From NCBI RefSeq assembly GCF_015354505.1, contig NZ_JACAFP010000001.1:1-64000 (forward strand): 64,000 nucleotides of DNA, given 5' to 3'. The position numbers and the translations under genes are program-made. Below are positions 43,271-52,467 of this stretch, in pieces. Numbering within the stretch: position 1 is the stretch's first letter; every line of letters starts with the position of its first letter. Under the pieces are notes generated by a model. That model saw only the letters and a list, made by a program, of their open reading frames with translations. It searched no databases and was not told the DNA's origin. Source of the DNA: Microbacterium sp. UFMG61 (GTDB taxonomy: Bacteria; Actinomycetota; Actinomycetes; Actinomycetales; Microbacteriaceae).

Positions 43271-43639
43271 TCACCCCGACCGGGTGTGTTCGGCGAAGGT
43301 TGCCGCGATCTCCTCGAGCGGAGCCATGCTCTGTGCAGTGCGCAGAACCAGGTCGAAAGCCGTGTCGAGGTCGATATCGACGACAACGCCGTTGAGCTCG
43401 AGAAACGTCATCGTCATGACCCAGGCGAAGCGCTCGTTTCCGTCGAACAGAGGATGGTTCTGACTCAATGACGACAGAAGCGCGGCCGCCTTCACCTCGA
43501 TCTCGGGATACGCCTCCACGCCGAACATCGAACTCGACGGGCGGGCGAGGGCAGAGGAGAGCAGCCCGATATCTCGAACATGCAGTCCGAAGTCCTCGAG
43601 GATCCCGACCGCCTGCGGGAGCTCGAGGTATCGGGTCAC
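43271..43639 (-). CDS. doc: Doc-type toxin, Fic/Doc fold
   Basis: 122 residues. The Fic/Doc motif HPLFDGNER (His62 to Arg70) fits Doc (H-x-[FL]-x-D-G-N-[KE]-R), which phosphorylates EF-Tu, rather than AMPylating Fic (H-x-F-x-x-G-N-G-R). The usual Lys before Arg is Glu here. The N-terminal YLELPQAVGILEDFG is the normal Doc start. The antitoxin gene precedes it with a 4-bp overlap. Confidence 0.88.
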   Translation of the reverse strand: MTRYLELPQAVGILEDFGLHVRDIGLLSSALARPSSSMFGVEAYPEIEVKAAALLSSLSQNHPLFDGNERFAWVMTMTFLELNGVVVDIDLDTAFDLVLRTAQSMAPLEEIAATFAEHTRSG

Positions 43640-43842
43640 GCGTCTTCCAGCTTCTTCAACAGGGCCGAGTATCGAGTCGCGACGCCACGGGCGATCTCGA
43701 CCGCCTGCTCCGTCGTGACCTCTTCACGGAGGAAGCGATCTGCCGCCTCGATCAACAGCGCATGCTTCGACGTATGACGCCGCTCGGCGAGCGCGTTGAG
43801 CTGCGCATCGAGTTCCTCTGGGAGCCTGACGGTCATTGCCAT
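43636..43842 (-). CDS. Ribbon-helix-helix antitoxin
   Basis: 68 residues: [38 protein letters not shown] is a CopG/RHH DNA-binding fold; the C-terminal helices ([26 protein letters not shown]) probably bind the toxin. Could start at ATG 43842 or at ATG 43836; the second leaves the operator palindrome outside the gene. Promoter-proximal to doc and presumably autorepressing. Confidence 0.88.
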   Translation of the reverse strand: MAMTVRLPEELDAQLNALAERRHTSKHALLIEAADRFLREEVTTEQAVEIARGVATRYSALLKKLEDA

Positions 43843-43854
43843 ACCAAAATGGTA
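43842..43854. promoter_or_regulatory. Operator-like palindrome TACCA-AAA-TGGTA
   Basis: Perfect 5-bp arms around a 3-bp centre, at the promoter of the RHH/Doc pair. RHH antitoxins bind short inverted repeats of this kind. Confidence 0.55.
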
Positions 43855-43906
43855 CTACTTCCGAACAAGAGCAGTCAGAGCCGGCGGAATCCATAGACTC
43901 ATCCTT

Positions 43907-44974
43907 GTGACCGATCCGATCCTGCCGCGCATCCGCCCCGCCATCGCCGCTCTCGCGCCGTACCGCCAGGGCAAGCAGGCCGGCCCCGACGCCTTCAAGC
44001 TGTCGAGCAACGAGAACCCGTTCGAGCCGCTGCCGTCGGTCGCCGCGGCGCTGCAGCACACGACCCCGATCAACCGGTACCCGGATGCGACGGCCGGCCG
44101 CCTGCGCGAGCGACTCGGCGCGCGCTACGCCGTCGAGCCCGATCAGGTGCACGTCGCCGCAGGCAGCGTCTCGATCCTGCACCAGCTGATCCTCGCCACA
44201 GCATCCGTCGGCGACGAGGTCGTCTACGCGTGGCGCTCGTTCGAGGCGTACCCGAGCCTGCCGCTCGTCGCGGGCGCCACCGGAGTGCAGGTGCCCCTGA
44301 CCGTCGACTCGCGTCATGACCTCGACGCGATGGCGGATGCCGTCACCGAGCGCACCCGTGCGATCATCCTGTGCACGCCGAACAACCCGACCGGTCCGAT
44401 CATCACGAGCGACGAATTCGCGACATTCGTCGAGCGCGTGCCCGCCGACGTGCTGATCATCCTCGACGAGGCGTACGCCGAGTTCGTGACCGCACCGGAC
44501 GCGGTCGACGGTCTCGCCGAGCGGGTCTTCGAACGGCACCCGAACGTCGTCGTGCTGCGCACCTTCTCGAAGGCCTACGGTCTCGCCGGCCTGCGCATCG
44601 GCTACGCGATCGGCAACGAGAAGGTCCTCGATGCCGCGCGCACCACCGGCATCCCGCTCTCGGTGACCTCGGCGGCGGAGAACGCGGCCATCGCCAGCCT
44701 CGACGCCGAGAGCGAGCTGCTCGAGCGCGTCGCCGTGATCGTCGAGCGGCGCACTCGTCTGCTCGAGGGGCTGCGCGCACAGGGCTGGGATGTCCCCGAC
44801 TCTCAGGCCAACTTCGTCTGGCTGCCCACGGGTGAGCGCACCGACGAGGTCGCTGCGGCGTTCGTCGCGGGCGACCTGATCGTGCGGCCCTTCCCCGGCG
44901 ACGGCATCCGCATCTCCGTCGGCGAAGAAGAGTCGGTCGCCCGCGTCCTCGACGTCGCCTCGACCCTGCTCTGA
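43907..44974 (+). CDS. hisC: Histidinol-phosphate / aromatic aminotransferase
   Basis: 355 residues from the GTG at 43907. PLP-fold class I signatures: [29 protein letters not shown], the [11 protein letters not shown] turn, [17 protein letters not shown], and the PLP-lysine region [19 protein letters not shown]. Could be the His biosynthetic enzyme or a second HisC-type aromatic transaminase, since no his genes adjoin. A TAGACT -10-like box at 43894-43899 ends 7 bp before the GTG, so the transcript is probably leaderless. Confidence 0.9.
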   Translation: MTDPILPRIRPAIAALAPYRQGKQAGPDAFKLSSNENPFEPLPSVAAALQHTTPINRYPDATAGRLRERLGARYAVEPDQVHVAAGSVSILHQLILATASVGDEVVYAWRSFEAYPSLPLVAGATGVQVPLTVDSRHDLDAMADAVTERTRAIILCTPNNPTGPIITSDEFATFVERVPADVLIILDEAYAEFVTAPDAVDGLAERVFERHPNVVVLRTFSKAYGLAGLRIGYAIGNEKVLDAARTTGIPLSVTSAAENAAIASLDAESELLERVAVIVERRTRLLEGLRAQGWDVPDSQANFVWLPTGERTDEVAAAFVAGDLIVRPFPGDGIRISVGEEESVARVLDVASTLL

Positions 44975-45069
44975 GCGTGCGCTGACCGCCGTTTCTCCGG
45001 TTTCCCGGGAGATGCGAGGACGTCCTAGGTATGCGTGACCGGGCATGCGCGCGGCGGTAGCGTGGCAGC

Positions 45070-46197
45070 GTGACCTCGTCAGAGACTGAACTCGTCCGCG
45101 TCCTGGAGAAGGACGGCCGTTTCGCACCCAGTCCGTCTGCCGAGAGGTATCTGCCGCTGATCGAGGCGATCAGCGATGCGGAGCTCGAGCAGTTCTACCG
45201 CGACATGGTGACCATCCGCGCGATCGACACCCAGGCGACCAACCTGCAGCGCCAGGGACAGCTCGCCCTCTGGCCGCCGAGCCGTGGCCAGGAGGCCGCG
45301 CAGGTGGGGTCGGGCCGTGCCGCACGCGCACAGGACACGATCTTCCCGTCGTACCGCGAGCACGTCGTGACGCGCATCCGCGGAGTCGACCCGCTCGACA
45401 TCATCAAGCTCATGCGCGGCGTCTCGCACGGCGGCTGGGATCCGACCGACCCGAAGAACGGCAACACCCGCCTGTACACGCTGGTGCTCGGCTCGCAGAC
45501 GCTGCACGCGGCCGGCTACGCCATGGGCCTGAACTTCGACGGACGCTCGGGCACCGGCGACCTCGACACGGATGAAGCGGTCATCACCTACTACGGCGAC
45601 GGCGCGTCGAGCCAGGGCGACGTGCACGAGGCGATGGTCTTCGCCGCCAGCTACCAGGCGCCGACCGTCTTCTTCCTGCAGAACAACCACTGGGCGATCT
45701 CCGTGCCCGTGGCGACCCAGTCTCGCGTGCCGCTCGTCGAGCGCAGCGCCGGCTACGGCATCCCCAGCGTCCGCGTCGACGGCAACGACGTCCTCGCCAG
45801 CTACGCCGTCTCGCGCACCGCTCTCGACGAGGCGCGCAGCGGCGGTGGACCCCGCGCCATCGAAGCCGTGACCTACCGCCTCGGCGCGCACACCACCAGC
45901 GACGACCCCACCAAGTACCGCGGCTCCGACGAAGAGCAGTCGTGGGCAGAGCGCGACCCGATCGACCGCATGCGGGCGTTCCTCGAGAGCAGGGGAGCGT
46001 CGGCGCAGTTCTTCGCCGACGTGGATGCCGAGGCCGCCGACGCTGCCGAAGACCTGCGTTCGCGTTCGGTGGAGCTCGGACCGCCGACGGTCGACAAGAT
46101 GTTCGACCACGTCTACAGCGAGCCTCATCCGCTCATCGCGGAGCAGAAGGCCTGGCACGCGCGCTACGAGGCATCGTTCGAAGGAGACGCCCAGTGA
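45070..46197 (+). CDS. 2-oxoacid dehydrogenase E1 component alpha subunit (branched-chain / pyruvate type)
   Basis: 375 residues. The thiamine-diphosphate motif starts YYGDGASSQGDVHEAM and ends QNNHWAIS (GDG-x-NN). It begins with a GTG at 45070. The family is the alpha subunit of heterotetrameric E1, decarboxylating pyruvate or branched-chain 2-oxoacids. The 46194 overlap shows coupling to the beta subunit gene. Actinobacteria also carry single-chain AceE, so this set may serve branched-chain 2-oxoacids. Confidence 0.93.
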   Translation: MTSSETELVRVLEKDGRFAPSPSAERYLPLIEAISDAELEQFYRDMVTIRAIDTQATNLQRQGQLALWPPSRGQEAAQVGSGRAARAQDTIFPSYREHVVTRIRGVDPLDIIKLMRGVSHGGWDPTDPKNGNTRLYTLVLGSQTLHAAGYAMGLNFDGRSGTGDLDTDEAVITYYGDGASSQGDVHEAMVFAASYQAPTVFFLQNNHWAISVPVATQSRVPLVERSAGYGIPSVRVDGNDVLASYAVSRTALDEARSGGGPRAIEAVTYRLGAHTTSDDPTKYRGSDEEQSWAERDPIDRMRAFLESRGASAQFFADVDAEAADAAEDLRSRSVELGPPTVDKMFDHVYSEPHPLIAEQKAWHARYEASFEGDAQ

Positions 46198-47174
46198 CTC
46201 TCGAGACCATGCCCTTGAGCAAGGCGCTCAACGCGGGCCTGCGCAAGGCGATGGAGGACGATTCCAAGGTCCTGCTCATGGGCGAGGACATCGGCAAGCT
46301 CGGCGGTGTCTTTCGGGTGACCGAGCATCTGCAGCGCGACTTCGGCGACCGCCGGGTGCTCGACACCCCGCTCGCCGAGTCGGGGATCGTCGGCACCGCG
46401 ATCGGGCTCGCGATGACCGGATTCCGTCCCGTCATCGAGATCCAGTTCGACGGCTTCGTGTTCCCCGCGTTCGACCAGATCACGACGCAGCTCGCGAAGC
46501 TCACGAACCGCCACGAAGGCGCACTGAGCGTGCCGATCGTCATCCGCATTCCGTACGGCGGACACATCGGCGCCGTCGAGCACCACCAGGAGAGCCCCGA
46601 GGCGTACTTCGCGCACACCCCGGGTCTGCGCGTGGTCTCCCCGTCGACGCCGAACGACGCGTACTGGATGATCCAGGAGGCCATCGCCTCGAACGACCCC
46701 GTGATCTTCATGGAGCCGAAGAGCCGCTACTGGACCAAGGGCGAGGTCGAGCTCGACGCGTCGGCTGCCCCGCTGCACTCGTCGCGCGTCGTGCGCACAG
46801 GGTCCGACGTGACCCTCGTCGGACACGGCGCCATGGTGACGACACTGCTGCAGGCGGCGGCGCTCGCCGAATCCGAGGGCACCAGCTGCGAGGTCGTCGA
46901 CGTGCGCTCACTGTCGCCCATCGACTACGAGCCCATCCTGAACTCGGTGCGCAAGACCGGGCGCATGGTCTACGCGCAGGAGGCGCAAGGTTTCACGAGC
47001 ATCGGCAGCGAGGTCGCGGCGACCGTCATGGAGCGCGCCTTCTACGCACTCGAGGCTCCGGTGCTGCGCGTCTCGGGCTACGACACCCCCTTCCCTCCTG
47101 CGAAGCTCGAGGGCTCCTACCTTCCGGATGCCGACCGCATCCTCGAGGCCGTCGATCGCTCGCTGGCCTACTGA
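46194..47174 (+). CDS. 2-oxoacid dehydrogenase E1 component beta subunit
   Basis: 326 residues from a GTG at 46194 overlapping the alpha-subunit stop by 4 bp. Motifs: MGEDIGKLGGVFRVTEHLQRDFGDRRVLDTPLAESGIVGTAIGLAMTG, EIQFDGFVFPAFDQI and RIPYGGHIGAVEHHQESPEAYFAHTPGLRVVSPSTP, with the usual C-terminal VVDVRSLSPIDYEPI. It forms the alpha2beta2 E1 with the preceding gene. Confidence 0.95.
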   Translation: MTLETMPLSKALNAGLRKAMEDDSKVLLMGEDIGKLGGVFRVTEHLQRDFGDRRVLDTPLAESGIVGTAIGLAMTGFRPVIEIQFDGFVFPAFDQITTQLAKLTNRHEGALSVPIVIRIPYGGHIGAVEHHQESPEAYFAHTPGLRVVSPSTPNDAYWMIQEAIASNDPVIFMEPKSRYWTKGEVELDASAAPLHSSRVVRTGSDVTLVGHGAMVTTLLQAAALAESEGTSCEVVDVRSLSPIDYEPILNSVRKTGRMVYAQEAQGFTSIGSEVAATVMERAFYALEAPVLRVSGYDTPFPPAKLEGSYLPDADRILEAVDRSLAY

Positions 47175-47210
47175 CCCTCACCCTGATCTCGCCGTTCCGA
47201 AAGGACCGAA

Positions 47211-48590
47211 ATGAGCACGCAGAACTTCAACCTCCCCGATGTGGGCGAGGGCCTGACCGAGGCCGAGATCGTGACGTGGAAGGTCGCTCCCGGTGACACC
47301 GTCGCGATCAACGACGTCATCTGCGAGATCGAGACGGCCAAGTCGCTCGTCGAGCTGCCGTCGCCGCACGCCGGTGTCGTCGGCGAGCTGCTCGCCGCCG
47401 AAGGCACGACGGTCGAGGTCGGCTCGCCGATCATCACGTTCGTGACGGACCCTTCGACGAGCTCAGGGACCCAGGGAGGTGCGGCCGGACCCGGCGTGAT
47501 CGCGACCGCCGAGGCCCCAGCGCCCGAAGAGGGCGGCGGCTCGGTGCTCGTCGGCTACGGCTCGGGAGGCGGCGCCACCTCACGCCGCAAGCGTCCGGCC
47601 GAGCGCCCGGTGCGCTCGTCGGTCGGCGTGATCGCGAAGCCTCCGATCCGCAAGCTCGCCCGCGACCTGGGCGTCGACCTCACGACCGTCACGCCGACCG
47701 GTGCCGACGGCGAGGTGACGCGCGACGACGTCATGACGCACGCGCAGCAGGCCAGCGTGTTCCGCAACATCGAGACCCCCGAGTGGGGTGCTGTGCGCGA
47801 AGAGACCGTGCCGGCGCCGCAGAATGCCCCGGCCGGCCTCGCCCGTGGAGTGTCGGCGTCGCCGGCATCCGCCTCCGGTCAGACCGATGACCGCACCGAA
47901 TCGATCCCGGTCAAGGGTGTGCGCAAGGCGACGTCGTCGGCGATGGTGCAGAGCGCCTACTCGGCCCCGCACGTCACCGTGTGGAAGGAGATCGACGCGA
48001 GCCGCACGATGGAGCTCGTCAAGCGGCTCAAGGCCTCGCCCGACTACGCCGACATCCGCGTGTCGCCGCTGCTGATCATGGCTCGTGCCGTCATCTGGGC
48101 CGCTCGTCGCACCCCGATGGTCAACGCCGCGTGGATCGAGACCGAGGGCGGCGCCGAGATCTCGGTGCGCCACTACGTGAACCTCGGCATCGCCGCGGCC
48201 ACGCCCCGCGGGCTACTCGTGCCGAACATCAAGGACGCACAGGACCTCAGCATGAAGGACCTCGCCCGCGCCCTGAACCGCCTCACGCTCACCGCCCGCG
48301 AGGGCAAGACGAGCCCTGCCGATCAGCAGGGCGGCACTATCACGATCACCAACATCGGCGTGTTCGGGATGGATGCCGGCACACCGATCATCAACCCCGG
48401 TGAGGCCGGAATCGTGGCGATGGGCACGATCAGCCAGAAGCCATGGGTCGTCGACGGCGAGGTGCGTCCCCGCTGGGTCACCACGGTCGCCGGCTCCTTC
48501 GATCACCGCGTGATCGACGGCGACGGCATGAGCCGCTTCATCGCCGACGTGGCATCTGTTCTCGAGGAGCCCGCGCTGCTCGTGGAGTGA
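47211..48590 (+). CDS. Dihydrolipoamide acyltransferase E2
   Basis: 459 residues. One lipoyl domain (about 1-80; lipoyl-Lys in [18 protein letters not shown]), a flexible linker, a peripheral-subunit-binding domain near 135-170 ([33 protein letters not shown]) and the catalytic domain ending [18 protein letters not shown]. The linker contains a 19-bp dispersed-repeat-like sequence read in frame (47450-47468). It transfers the acyl group to CoA. No E3 gene follows, so lipoamide dehydrogenase must be encoded elsewhere. Confidence 0.95.
   Translation: MSTQNFNLPDVGEGLTEAEIVTWKVAPGDTVAINDVICEIETAKSLVELPSPHAGVVGELLAAEGTTVEVGSPIITFVTDPSTSSGTQGGAAGPGVIATAEAPAPEEGGGSVLVGYGSGGGATSRRKRPAERPVRSSVGVIAKPPIRKLARDLGVDLTTVTPTGADGEVTRDDVMTHAQQASVFRNIETPEWGAVREETVPAPQNAPAGLARGVSASPASASGQTDDRTESIPVKGVRKATSSAMVQSAYSAPHVTVWKEIDASRTMELVKRLKASPDYADIRVSPLLIMARAVIWAARRTPMVNAAWIETEGGAEISVRHYVNLGIAAATPRGLLVPNIKDAQDLSMKDLARALNRLTLTAREGKTSPADQQGGTITITNIGVFGMDAGTPIINPGEAGIVAMGTISQKPWVVDGEVRPRWVTTVAGSFDHRVIDGDGMSRFIADVASVLEEPALLVE
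47450..47468. repeat. Dispersed-repeat-like sequence inside the E2 linker
   Basis: CCCTTCGACGAGCTCAGGG matches the form of a short repeat (CCCTTCGACRAGCTCAGGG) seen scattered through many high-GC actinobacterial genomes, usually between genes. Here it is in frame, encoding roughly PSTSSGT, in the flexible linker after the lipoyl domain. Confidence 0.55.
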
Positions 48591-48718
48591 TGTGAGATGA
48601 CCTTGAACCCGCGCCAACGGAGCACTCAAGTTGCTCCTGAAAATCAGATCTGCTCCAGATCTGGTAGTTGCTCCATGGAATCACTGGGATCTCCACAAGA
48701 CGTCGCCGGAGGGTCCTG

Positions 48719-48991
48719 ATGACAGAGCGAGTTCCTCGTAAGCCGCCGGCGGCTCTCGTGGATCAGTGGCCGGACACGCCGACCATCGATCCAGCAGCTG
48801 AGACAGCACGCCGATTCGTACTCAACCTCCACGATGCTCTCGGAGATCGAAGCATCCGCGGCGTCGCGCGTGATGCCGGGGTCAACGAGCGCACCATTCG
48901 CCACATACTTGCCGGTTCCGTGTGGCCCGACCTGCACACGATCTCAAATCTCAAAACTGCCCTCGGCCGAGCGCTCTACCCATCGCGGTGA
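48719..48991 (+). CDS. Small helix-turn-helix DNA-binding protein
   Basis: 90 residues. DRSIRGVARDAGVNERTIRHILAGSVWPDLHTISNLKTALGRALYP is a compact XRE-like HTH. Behind a GGAGGGTC ribosome site. The first gene after the dehydrogenase operon and the beginning of the accessory region. No partner gene is linked. Confidence 0.78.
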   Translation: MTERVPRKPPAALVDQWPDTPTIDPAAETARRFVLNLHDALGDRSIRGVARDAGVNERTIRHILAGSVWPDLHTISNLKTALGRALYPSR

Positions 48992-49309
48992 GGGCGGGAG
49001 GCCGTGACTGTCGCTGGCCGTGCACTTGTTGGCCGCACTACCCGCCCTGACTCAGTCATACGGCGAGGCGACGGCGCCGGGGTTGAACACGTCGACCAGA
49101 TCGCCATCGTCTCGCGGTTTACGTAGACATCGCATCCACTGTCGCGTACACCGCATCGACCCGGTCACTTGAGAGGGCTGACGCCTCCTCGCGTGGCACT
49201 ACAGAGATCTTGACTCGGCCGTGTCAACTCGGGTGAAGCACGCCGCGCGGTGGTGACACACCAACGCCAGTGTCCGATTTTTGCCGGAACATGAAGTTAT
49301 AGTGTTCGC
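48992..49309. other. 318-bp non-coding stretch
   Basis: I see no gene. Near the right end, TATAGT at 49298-49303 is a good -10 box 7 bp before the ATG at 49310, so the transcript may be leaderless. Confidence 0.5.
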
Positions 49310-50059
49310 ATGGGGACGAACCGTGAAGGGGACGCGATGCAAGACAACGAGGGGCGCCTGTGGGCCGTTGAGACGTTCGGTGCCGACGGGGTGCAGGTCC
49401 GGACCTTGGCCCCGGTCATCGTTCGCGAGTGCCACGACAAGCTAGCTAACGCCCAGGTCGAGGCGGATATGGAGCACCAGGGTGTCTACGGCAACATCTG
49501 GCACCGGTGCCTGAAAGAATTCGCATCCCAGCTTGGCCGGCTTCCCTCGGCGGAGCGTGTCCCGGTGCCTGGCGCTGGTTACTCGGTGGTCGCGTTCGGC
49601 GATGTCGTCCTCTTCCCGTGGCGGTACTCGCGCGACGCGGGGGTCGAGATCGGCTCCCGGAAGTTCGCGGTCTCGGACGCACGCGTCTCCCTCTTCCGCA
49701 CCGTCAACGACAAGCGCGGTCAGCAGCTTGACCTGGGGTTCGAGCACCCCGAGCTGACCGCGGAGGAGATGGAACTCGTCGACAAGCAACAGCACGAAGC
49801 GCTCGACGCGGTGATGCATCAGTACTCGCGCGTCGTGGTCGTCGGCTATGCGAGCAACTCCTCCGGCCTGCACAATGTCATGTGGGGTGAAGCGAGGCTC
49901 GGCCAGGACGGCTTCCTGGTCTTCTCCACCAGCGAATCGCTCATGGAACTCGCCTCGGCCGCTCTCGTCCACGTCAACGCCGAGGAGAGTTTCGACAGCG
50001 GAGACGTGCCCACCGCCATCCTGGAGGTGAAGGAAGCGCAGGGAGGGTCCGATGACTGA
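49310..50059 (+). CDS. Unknown protein, partner of an XRE/ImmA-IrrE metallopeptidase
   Basis: 249 residues. If transcription starts 7 bp after TATAGT, the ATG at 49310 begins a leaderless mRNA; alternatively AAGGGG serves an ATG at 49337. The sequence is soluble mixed alpha/beta with no recognised domain (e.g. GVYGNIWHRCLKEFASQLGRLP, VVAFGDVVLFPWRYSRDAGVEIG, VVVGYASNSSGLHNVMWGEARL). It overlaps the next gene by 8 bp, so the two are coupled. The pairing resembles toxin-antitoxin or phage-lysogeny switches in which the ImmA-type protease cleaves a partner, but this is inference. Confidence 0.75.
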   Translation: MGTNREGDAMQDNEGRLWAVETFGADGVQVRTLAPVIVRECHDKLANAQVEADMEHQGVYGNIWHRCLKEFASQLGRLPSAERVPVPGAGYSVVAFGDVVLFPWRYSRDAGVEIGSRKFAVSDARVSLFRTVNDKRGQQLDLGFEHPELTAEEMELVDKQQHEALDAVMHQYSRVVVVGYASNSSGLHNVMWGEARLGQDGFLVFSTSESLMELASAALVHVNAEESFDSGDVPTAILEVKEAQGGSDD

Positions 50060-51200
50060 ATGGGAGCCACCTCTCTCACTGTTCTCGTCCATCGACTCTG
50101 CCGTCGCCGGCGGGACCTTCGACGCGGAACGTCTGACGCAGGCCCGCTACGCCGCCGGCCTGTCCAAAGCAAAGCTGGCCGACCAGATCGGGGTGACCCC
50201 CGCTGCCATCGGACAGTACGAGTCGCGGCAGATGAGTCCGAGGGCAGACGTCCTCGCCTCGCTCAGCGAAGTGCTCGACGTCCCCGTGGACTTCTTCACC
50301 CTCACCGTCGGGCGACCGCTCACCCGTGTGGACGGGATGAAGGCCCACTTCCGAAGCCTGCGGTCGACCACGACCCGCGACCGGCAGAAGGCGCTCGCGT
50401 TCATCGAGCAGGTGTGGGAGCTCGCGAACGCGTTGGAGCGGCGGGTGCGGCTTCCTGACCTCGCGCTGCCGCCTGATCTCGACACCACCAGCCCTGCTGC
50501 TGCCGCGCAGGACCTGCGGGCGCGGTGGGGGTTGGGGGTGAAGCCCATCAAGCACCTAGTCGCTCAGCTGGAGACCCGCGGGCTCATCGTGTCGATCTTG
50601 TCGCTGGCGAGCGCCGACGTGGCTCGTGTGGGCGCCTTTTCTACCTCGCACCTGCCGCGGCCCGTGGTCGTCATCACCCCGGAACGGGCGATGTCTGTGT
50701 ACGTGCATCGGTTCACCGTCGCGCACGAGCTCGGGCACCTGATCCTGCACCGTGACGCGGCGCCGGGCGACCCGCAACAGGAACGTGAGGCAGATCAGTT
50801 CGCCGCTGAGCTGCTGACCCCCCGCGCGCAGATCATCAATATGTTGCCGCGCACAGTCAACTTGCCGAAGCTCGCCGCCCTCTCCCAGCACTGGGGAGTG
50901 TCCGTAGACTCGCTTCTCATCCGGATGAAGGAGACGGGAACGGTATCCGAGGTGTCGGTGCGCCGTGGCTATCAGCGCCTCAATCAGCTCCGAGCTGCAG
51001 GTGGTGACCCAGCAGAGCCGGTCTCGAACTTTCCCGGAGAGATGCCGAGCATGCTCAGGCAAGCCGCGACGCTCGCCGACGCGACTGGGTACTCCATCGC
51101 GCACCTAGCCCGCGAGCTCAGATGGAAGCCCGCGCGAGTGCGCGAGGTGCTCGGCGTGGTGGACGAGCGTCCTCAGCTTCGCATCTTGCCGCCGGCGTAG
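50052..51200 (+). CDS. XRE-family HTH fused to ImmA/IrrE metallo-endopeptidase
   Basis: 382 residues. N-terminal XRE HTH about 28-85 (LTQARYAAGLSKAKLADQIGVTPAAIGQYESRQMSPRADVLASLSEVL), central linker, then ImmA/IrrE zinc peptidase with VAHELGHLILHRD (HExxH near residue 225) and the downstream Glu in EREADQFAAELLTP. Members such as ImmA of ICEBs1 cleave repressors and IrrE controls DNA repair. Coupled to the preceding unknown gene, a possible substrate or regulator. Confidence 0.92.
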   Translation: MTEWEPPLSLFSSIDSAVAGGTFDAERLTQARYAAGLSKAKLADQIGVTPAAIGQYESRQMSPRADVLASLSEVLDVPVDFFTLTVGRPLTRVDGMKAHFRSLRSTTTRDRQKALAFIEQVWELANALERRVRLPDLALPPDLDTTSPAAAAQDLRARWGLGVKPIKHLVAQLETRGLIVSILSLASADVARVGAFSTSHLPRPVVVITPERAMSVYVHRFTVAHELGHLILHRDAAPGDPQQEREADQFAAELLTPRAQIINMLPRTVNLPKLAALSQHWGVSVDSLLIRMKETGTVSEVSVRRGYQRLNQLRAAGGDPAEPVSNFPGEMPSMLRQAATLADATGYSIAHLARELRWKPARVREVLGVVDERPQLRILPPA

Positions 51201-51295
51201 CTAAGTGTCGAGCGTGACCGGCTGTGACGAGCTGCATCACATCCCAGATCTCACTGCATCGATGTGACTGGACACCTTTCGATAGTGTGCCGAGC

Positions 51296-51877
51296 ATGAA
51301 GAAGCCTGATGACGTCTTACTGCTTGTCTCACTCGTACTGAGCGGGGTGGTCATCGGCGGAATGTCCGTTTTTCTGTTCTCGAGAGGTTGGACCGCCGAG
51401 TGGGTGGAGACGGCCGGGACCTGGGCGGGGGCTATAGGTACGGTCCTTGCCCTGGTGTGGGCGGTCCGAGTGTTTCGGTCAGAGCAGCGACGCAAAGCCA
51501 CGCAAGAGCTGGCTGACCGAAGGTTCGCAGCCGAGCGAGTCGATCTGCGGCTCGTGGGTGGAGGTTCGATACACCCCAACCTACTGACGGATGGCCATAT
51601 CGAGTTCTTCAACGATTCGGACTCACCCGTTCGAATCACTCGGGTGGACATCCCCACTCTCGAATTTAAGTCGCGGTTGCCGATCCCGATTCGATTGCGA
51701 CCCCTCGGCGGCTGGAAGGAACACTTCCAGCCAGTCGCGCCAGTTCAAGTGGAGAAGGGAGAAACCGCTCAGCGCCCGATCCTCAGCCACCCATGGACAA
51801 TGGAGTTTGAGTGCCGCGGGGAGACGTGGCGCCTGAGCTCGGATCGCACATTGGTCAACCAGAATGCAGTTGACTAG
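51296..51877 (+). CDS. Unknown protein with N-terminal transmembrane helices
   Basis: 193 residues from the ATG at 51296. Two hydrophobic helices (LLLVSLVLSGVVIGGMSVFLF and WAGAIGTVLALVWAVRVFR), a charged helix (SEQRRKATQELADRRFAAE), then a beta-rich soluble domain beginning RVDLRLVGGGSIHPNLL that looks immunoglobulin- or cell-surface-like. No family recognised. Lower G+C than flanking housekeeping genes, consistent with an acquired gene. Confidence 0.7.
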   Translation: MKKPDDVLLLVSLVLSGVVIGGMSVFLFSRGWTAEWVETAGTWAGAIGTVLALVWAVRVFRSEQRRKATQELADRRFAAERVDLRLVGGGSIHPNLLTDGHIEFFNDSDSPVRITRVDIPTLEFKSRLPIPIRLRPLGGWKEHFQPVAPVQVEKGETAQRPILSHPWTMEFECRGETWRLSSDRTLVNQNAVD

Positions 51878-52086
51878 TCCACTTCTCTAGGAACGGCAGG
51901 TTCACCCCCGACAGCATCACGGCGGGATCGAGTGAACGCTTGTCCTGGATCTGTGAACTCGGCCACGACTGGCCCGCCGAGGTACGGAACCTCGCTCGGG
52001 GCTCACGATGCCTGTATTGCATCAACAAGTGGGTGTGGGTGGGGTTCAACGACATGGCGACCACCCGGCCAGACATGGCCGACTAG
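51874..52086 (+). pseudogene. Remnant of a zinc-ribbon (DUF4379-like) protein
   Basis: Translating 51874-52086 gives a 70-residue piece, RFTPDSITAGSSERLSWICELGHDWPAEVRNLARGSRCLYCINKW..., with WxC-xxGHxW and CxxC zinc-ligand pairs. This matches one repeat of the treble-clef zinc-ribbon proteins (W-x-C-x-x-G-H-x-W-x5-R-x5-C-x-x-C then G-x-N-D-x-A-T). It lacks a start codon and a following domain and ends at TAG 52084. A further stretch, GASCQDCLAERIERERK at about 52110-52155, in another frame, may be the end of a second unit. Confidence 0.6.
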
Positions 52087-52467
52087 CGGGCAGCAGAAGG
52101 CTCGAGGCGCCAGCTGCCAGGACTGCCTTGCGGAGCGCATCGAGCGAGAACGGAAGCAGGTGCGAGCTGCAGCAGGAGTGTTGTCGCCTTCAATGATGCT
52201 GGGTCGGCTCGAGCGTACGTCTCGGCAACGCCAAGCGCCTCCTGCAAGCACCCGAACGTGATCTGGTCGCGCAGCTCTTGGAACTCACGGTTCACGTGAC
52301 CGCATCTCAGTATGGGGCGCACGGTGACGGCGCCGGCTAGAGACAAGGTCGCCGACCTGATGCACAATGAAGACATCGAGAGTCAGGTTGTTGTCGGCCC
52401 CCGTGGGCCAGCCGCCGAACTCCACATTGCCAGCCCGCCGTCGGGCTGAGCTTCTTGGGTAGGGATT
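52087..52467. other. 381-bp region of decayed sequence
   Basis: Apart from the possible end of the zinc-ribbon remnant, only short open frames occur. One, ATG 52312 to TGA 52449 (45 codons), begins MGRTVTAPARDKVADLMHNE and I cannot assign it to any family. Probably degraded accessory DNA. Confidence 0.4.

Noticed and set aside
52312..52449. 45-codon frame as a possible deaminase-like fragment
   Set aside because: Some resemblance to toxin-deaminase ends was considered, but the zinc-binding Cys/His motif is absent, so I do not assign it.
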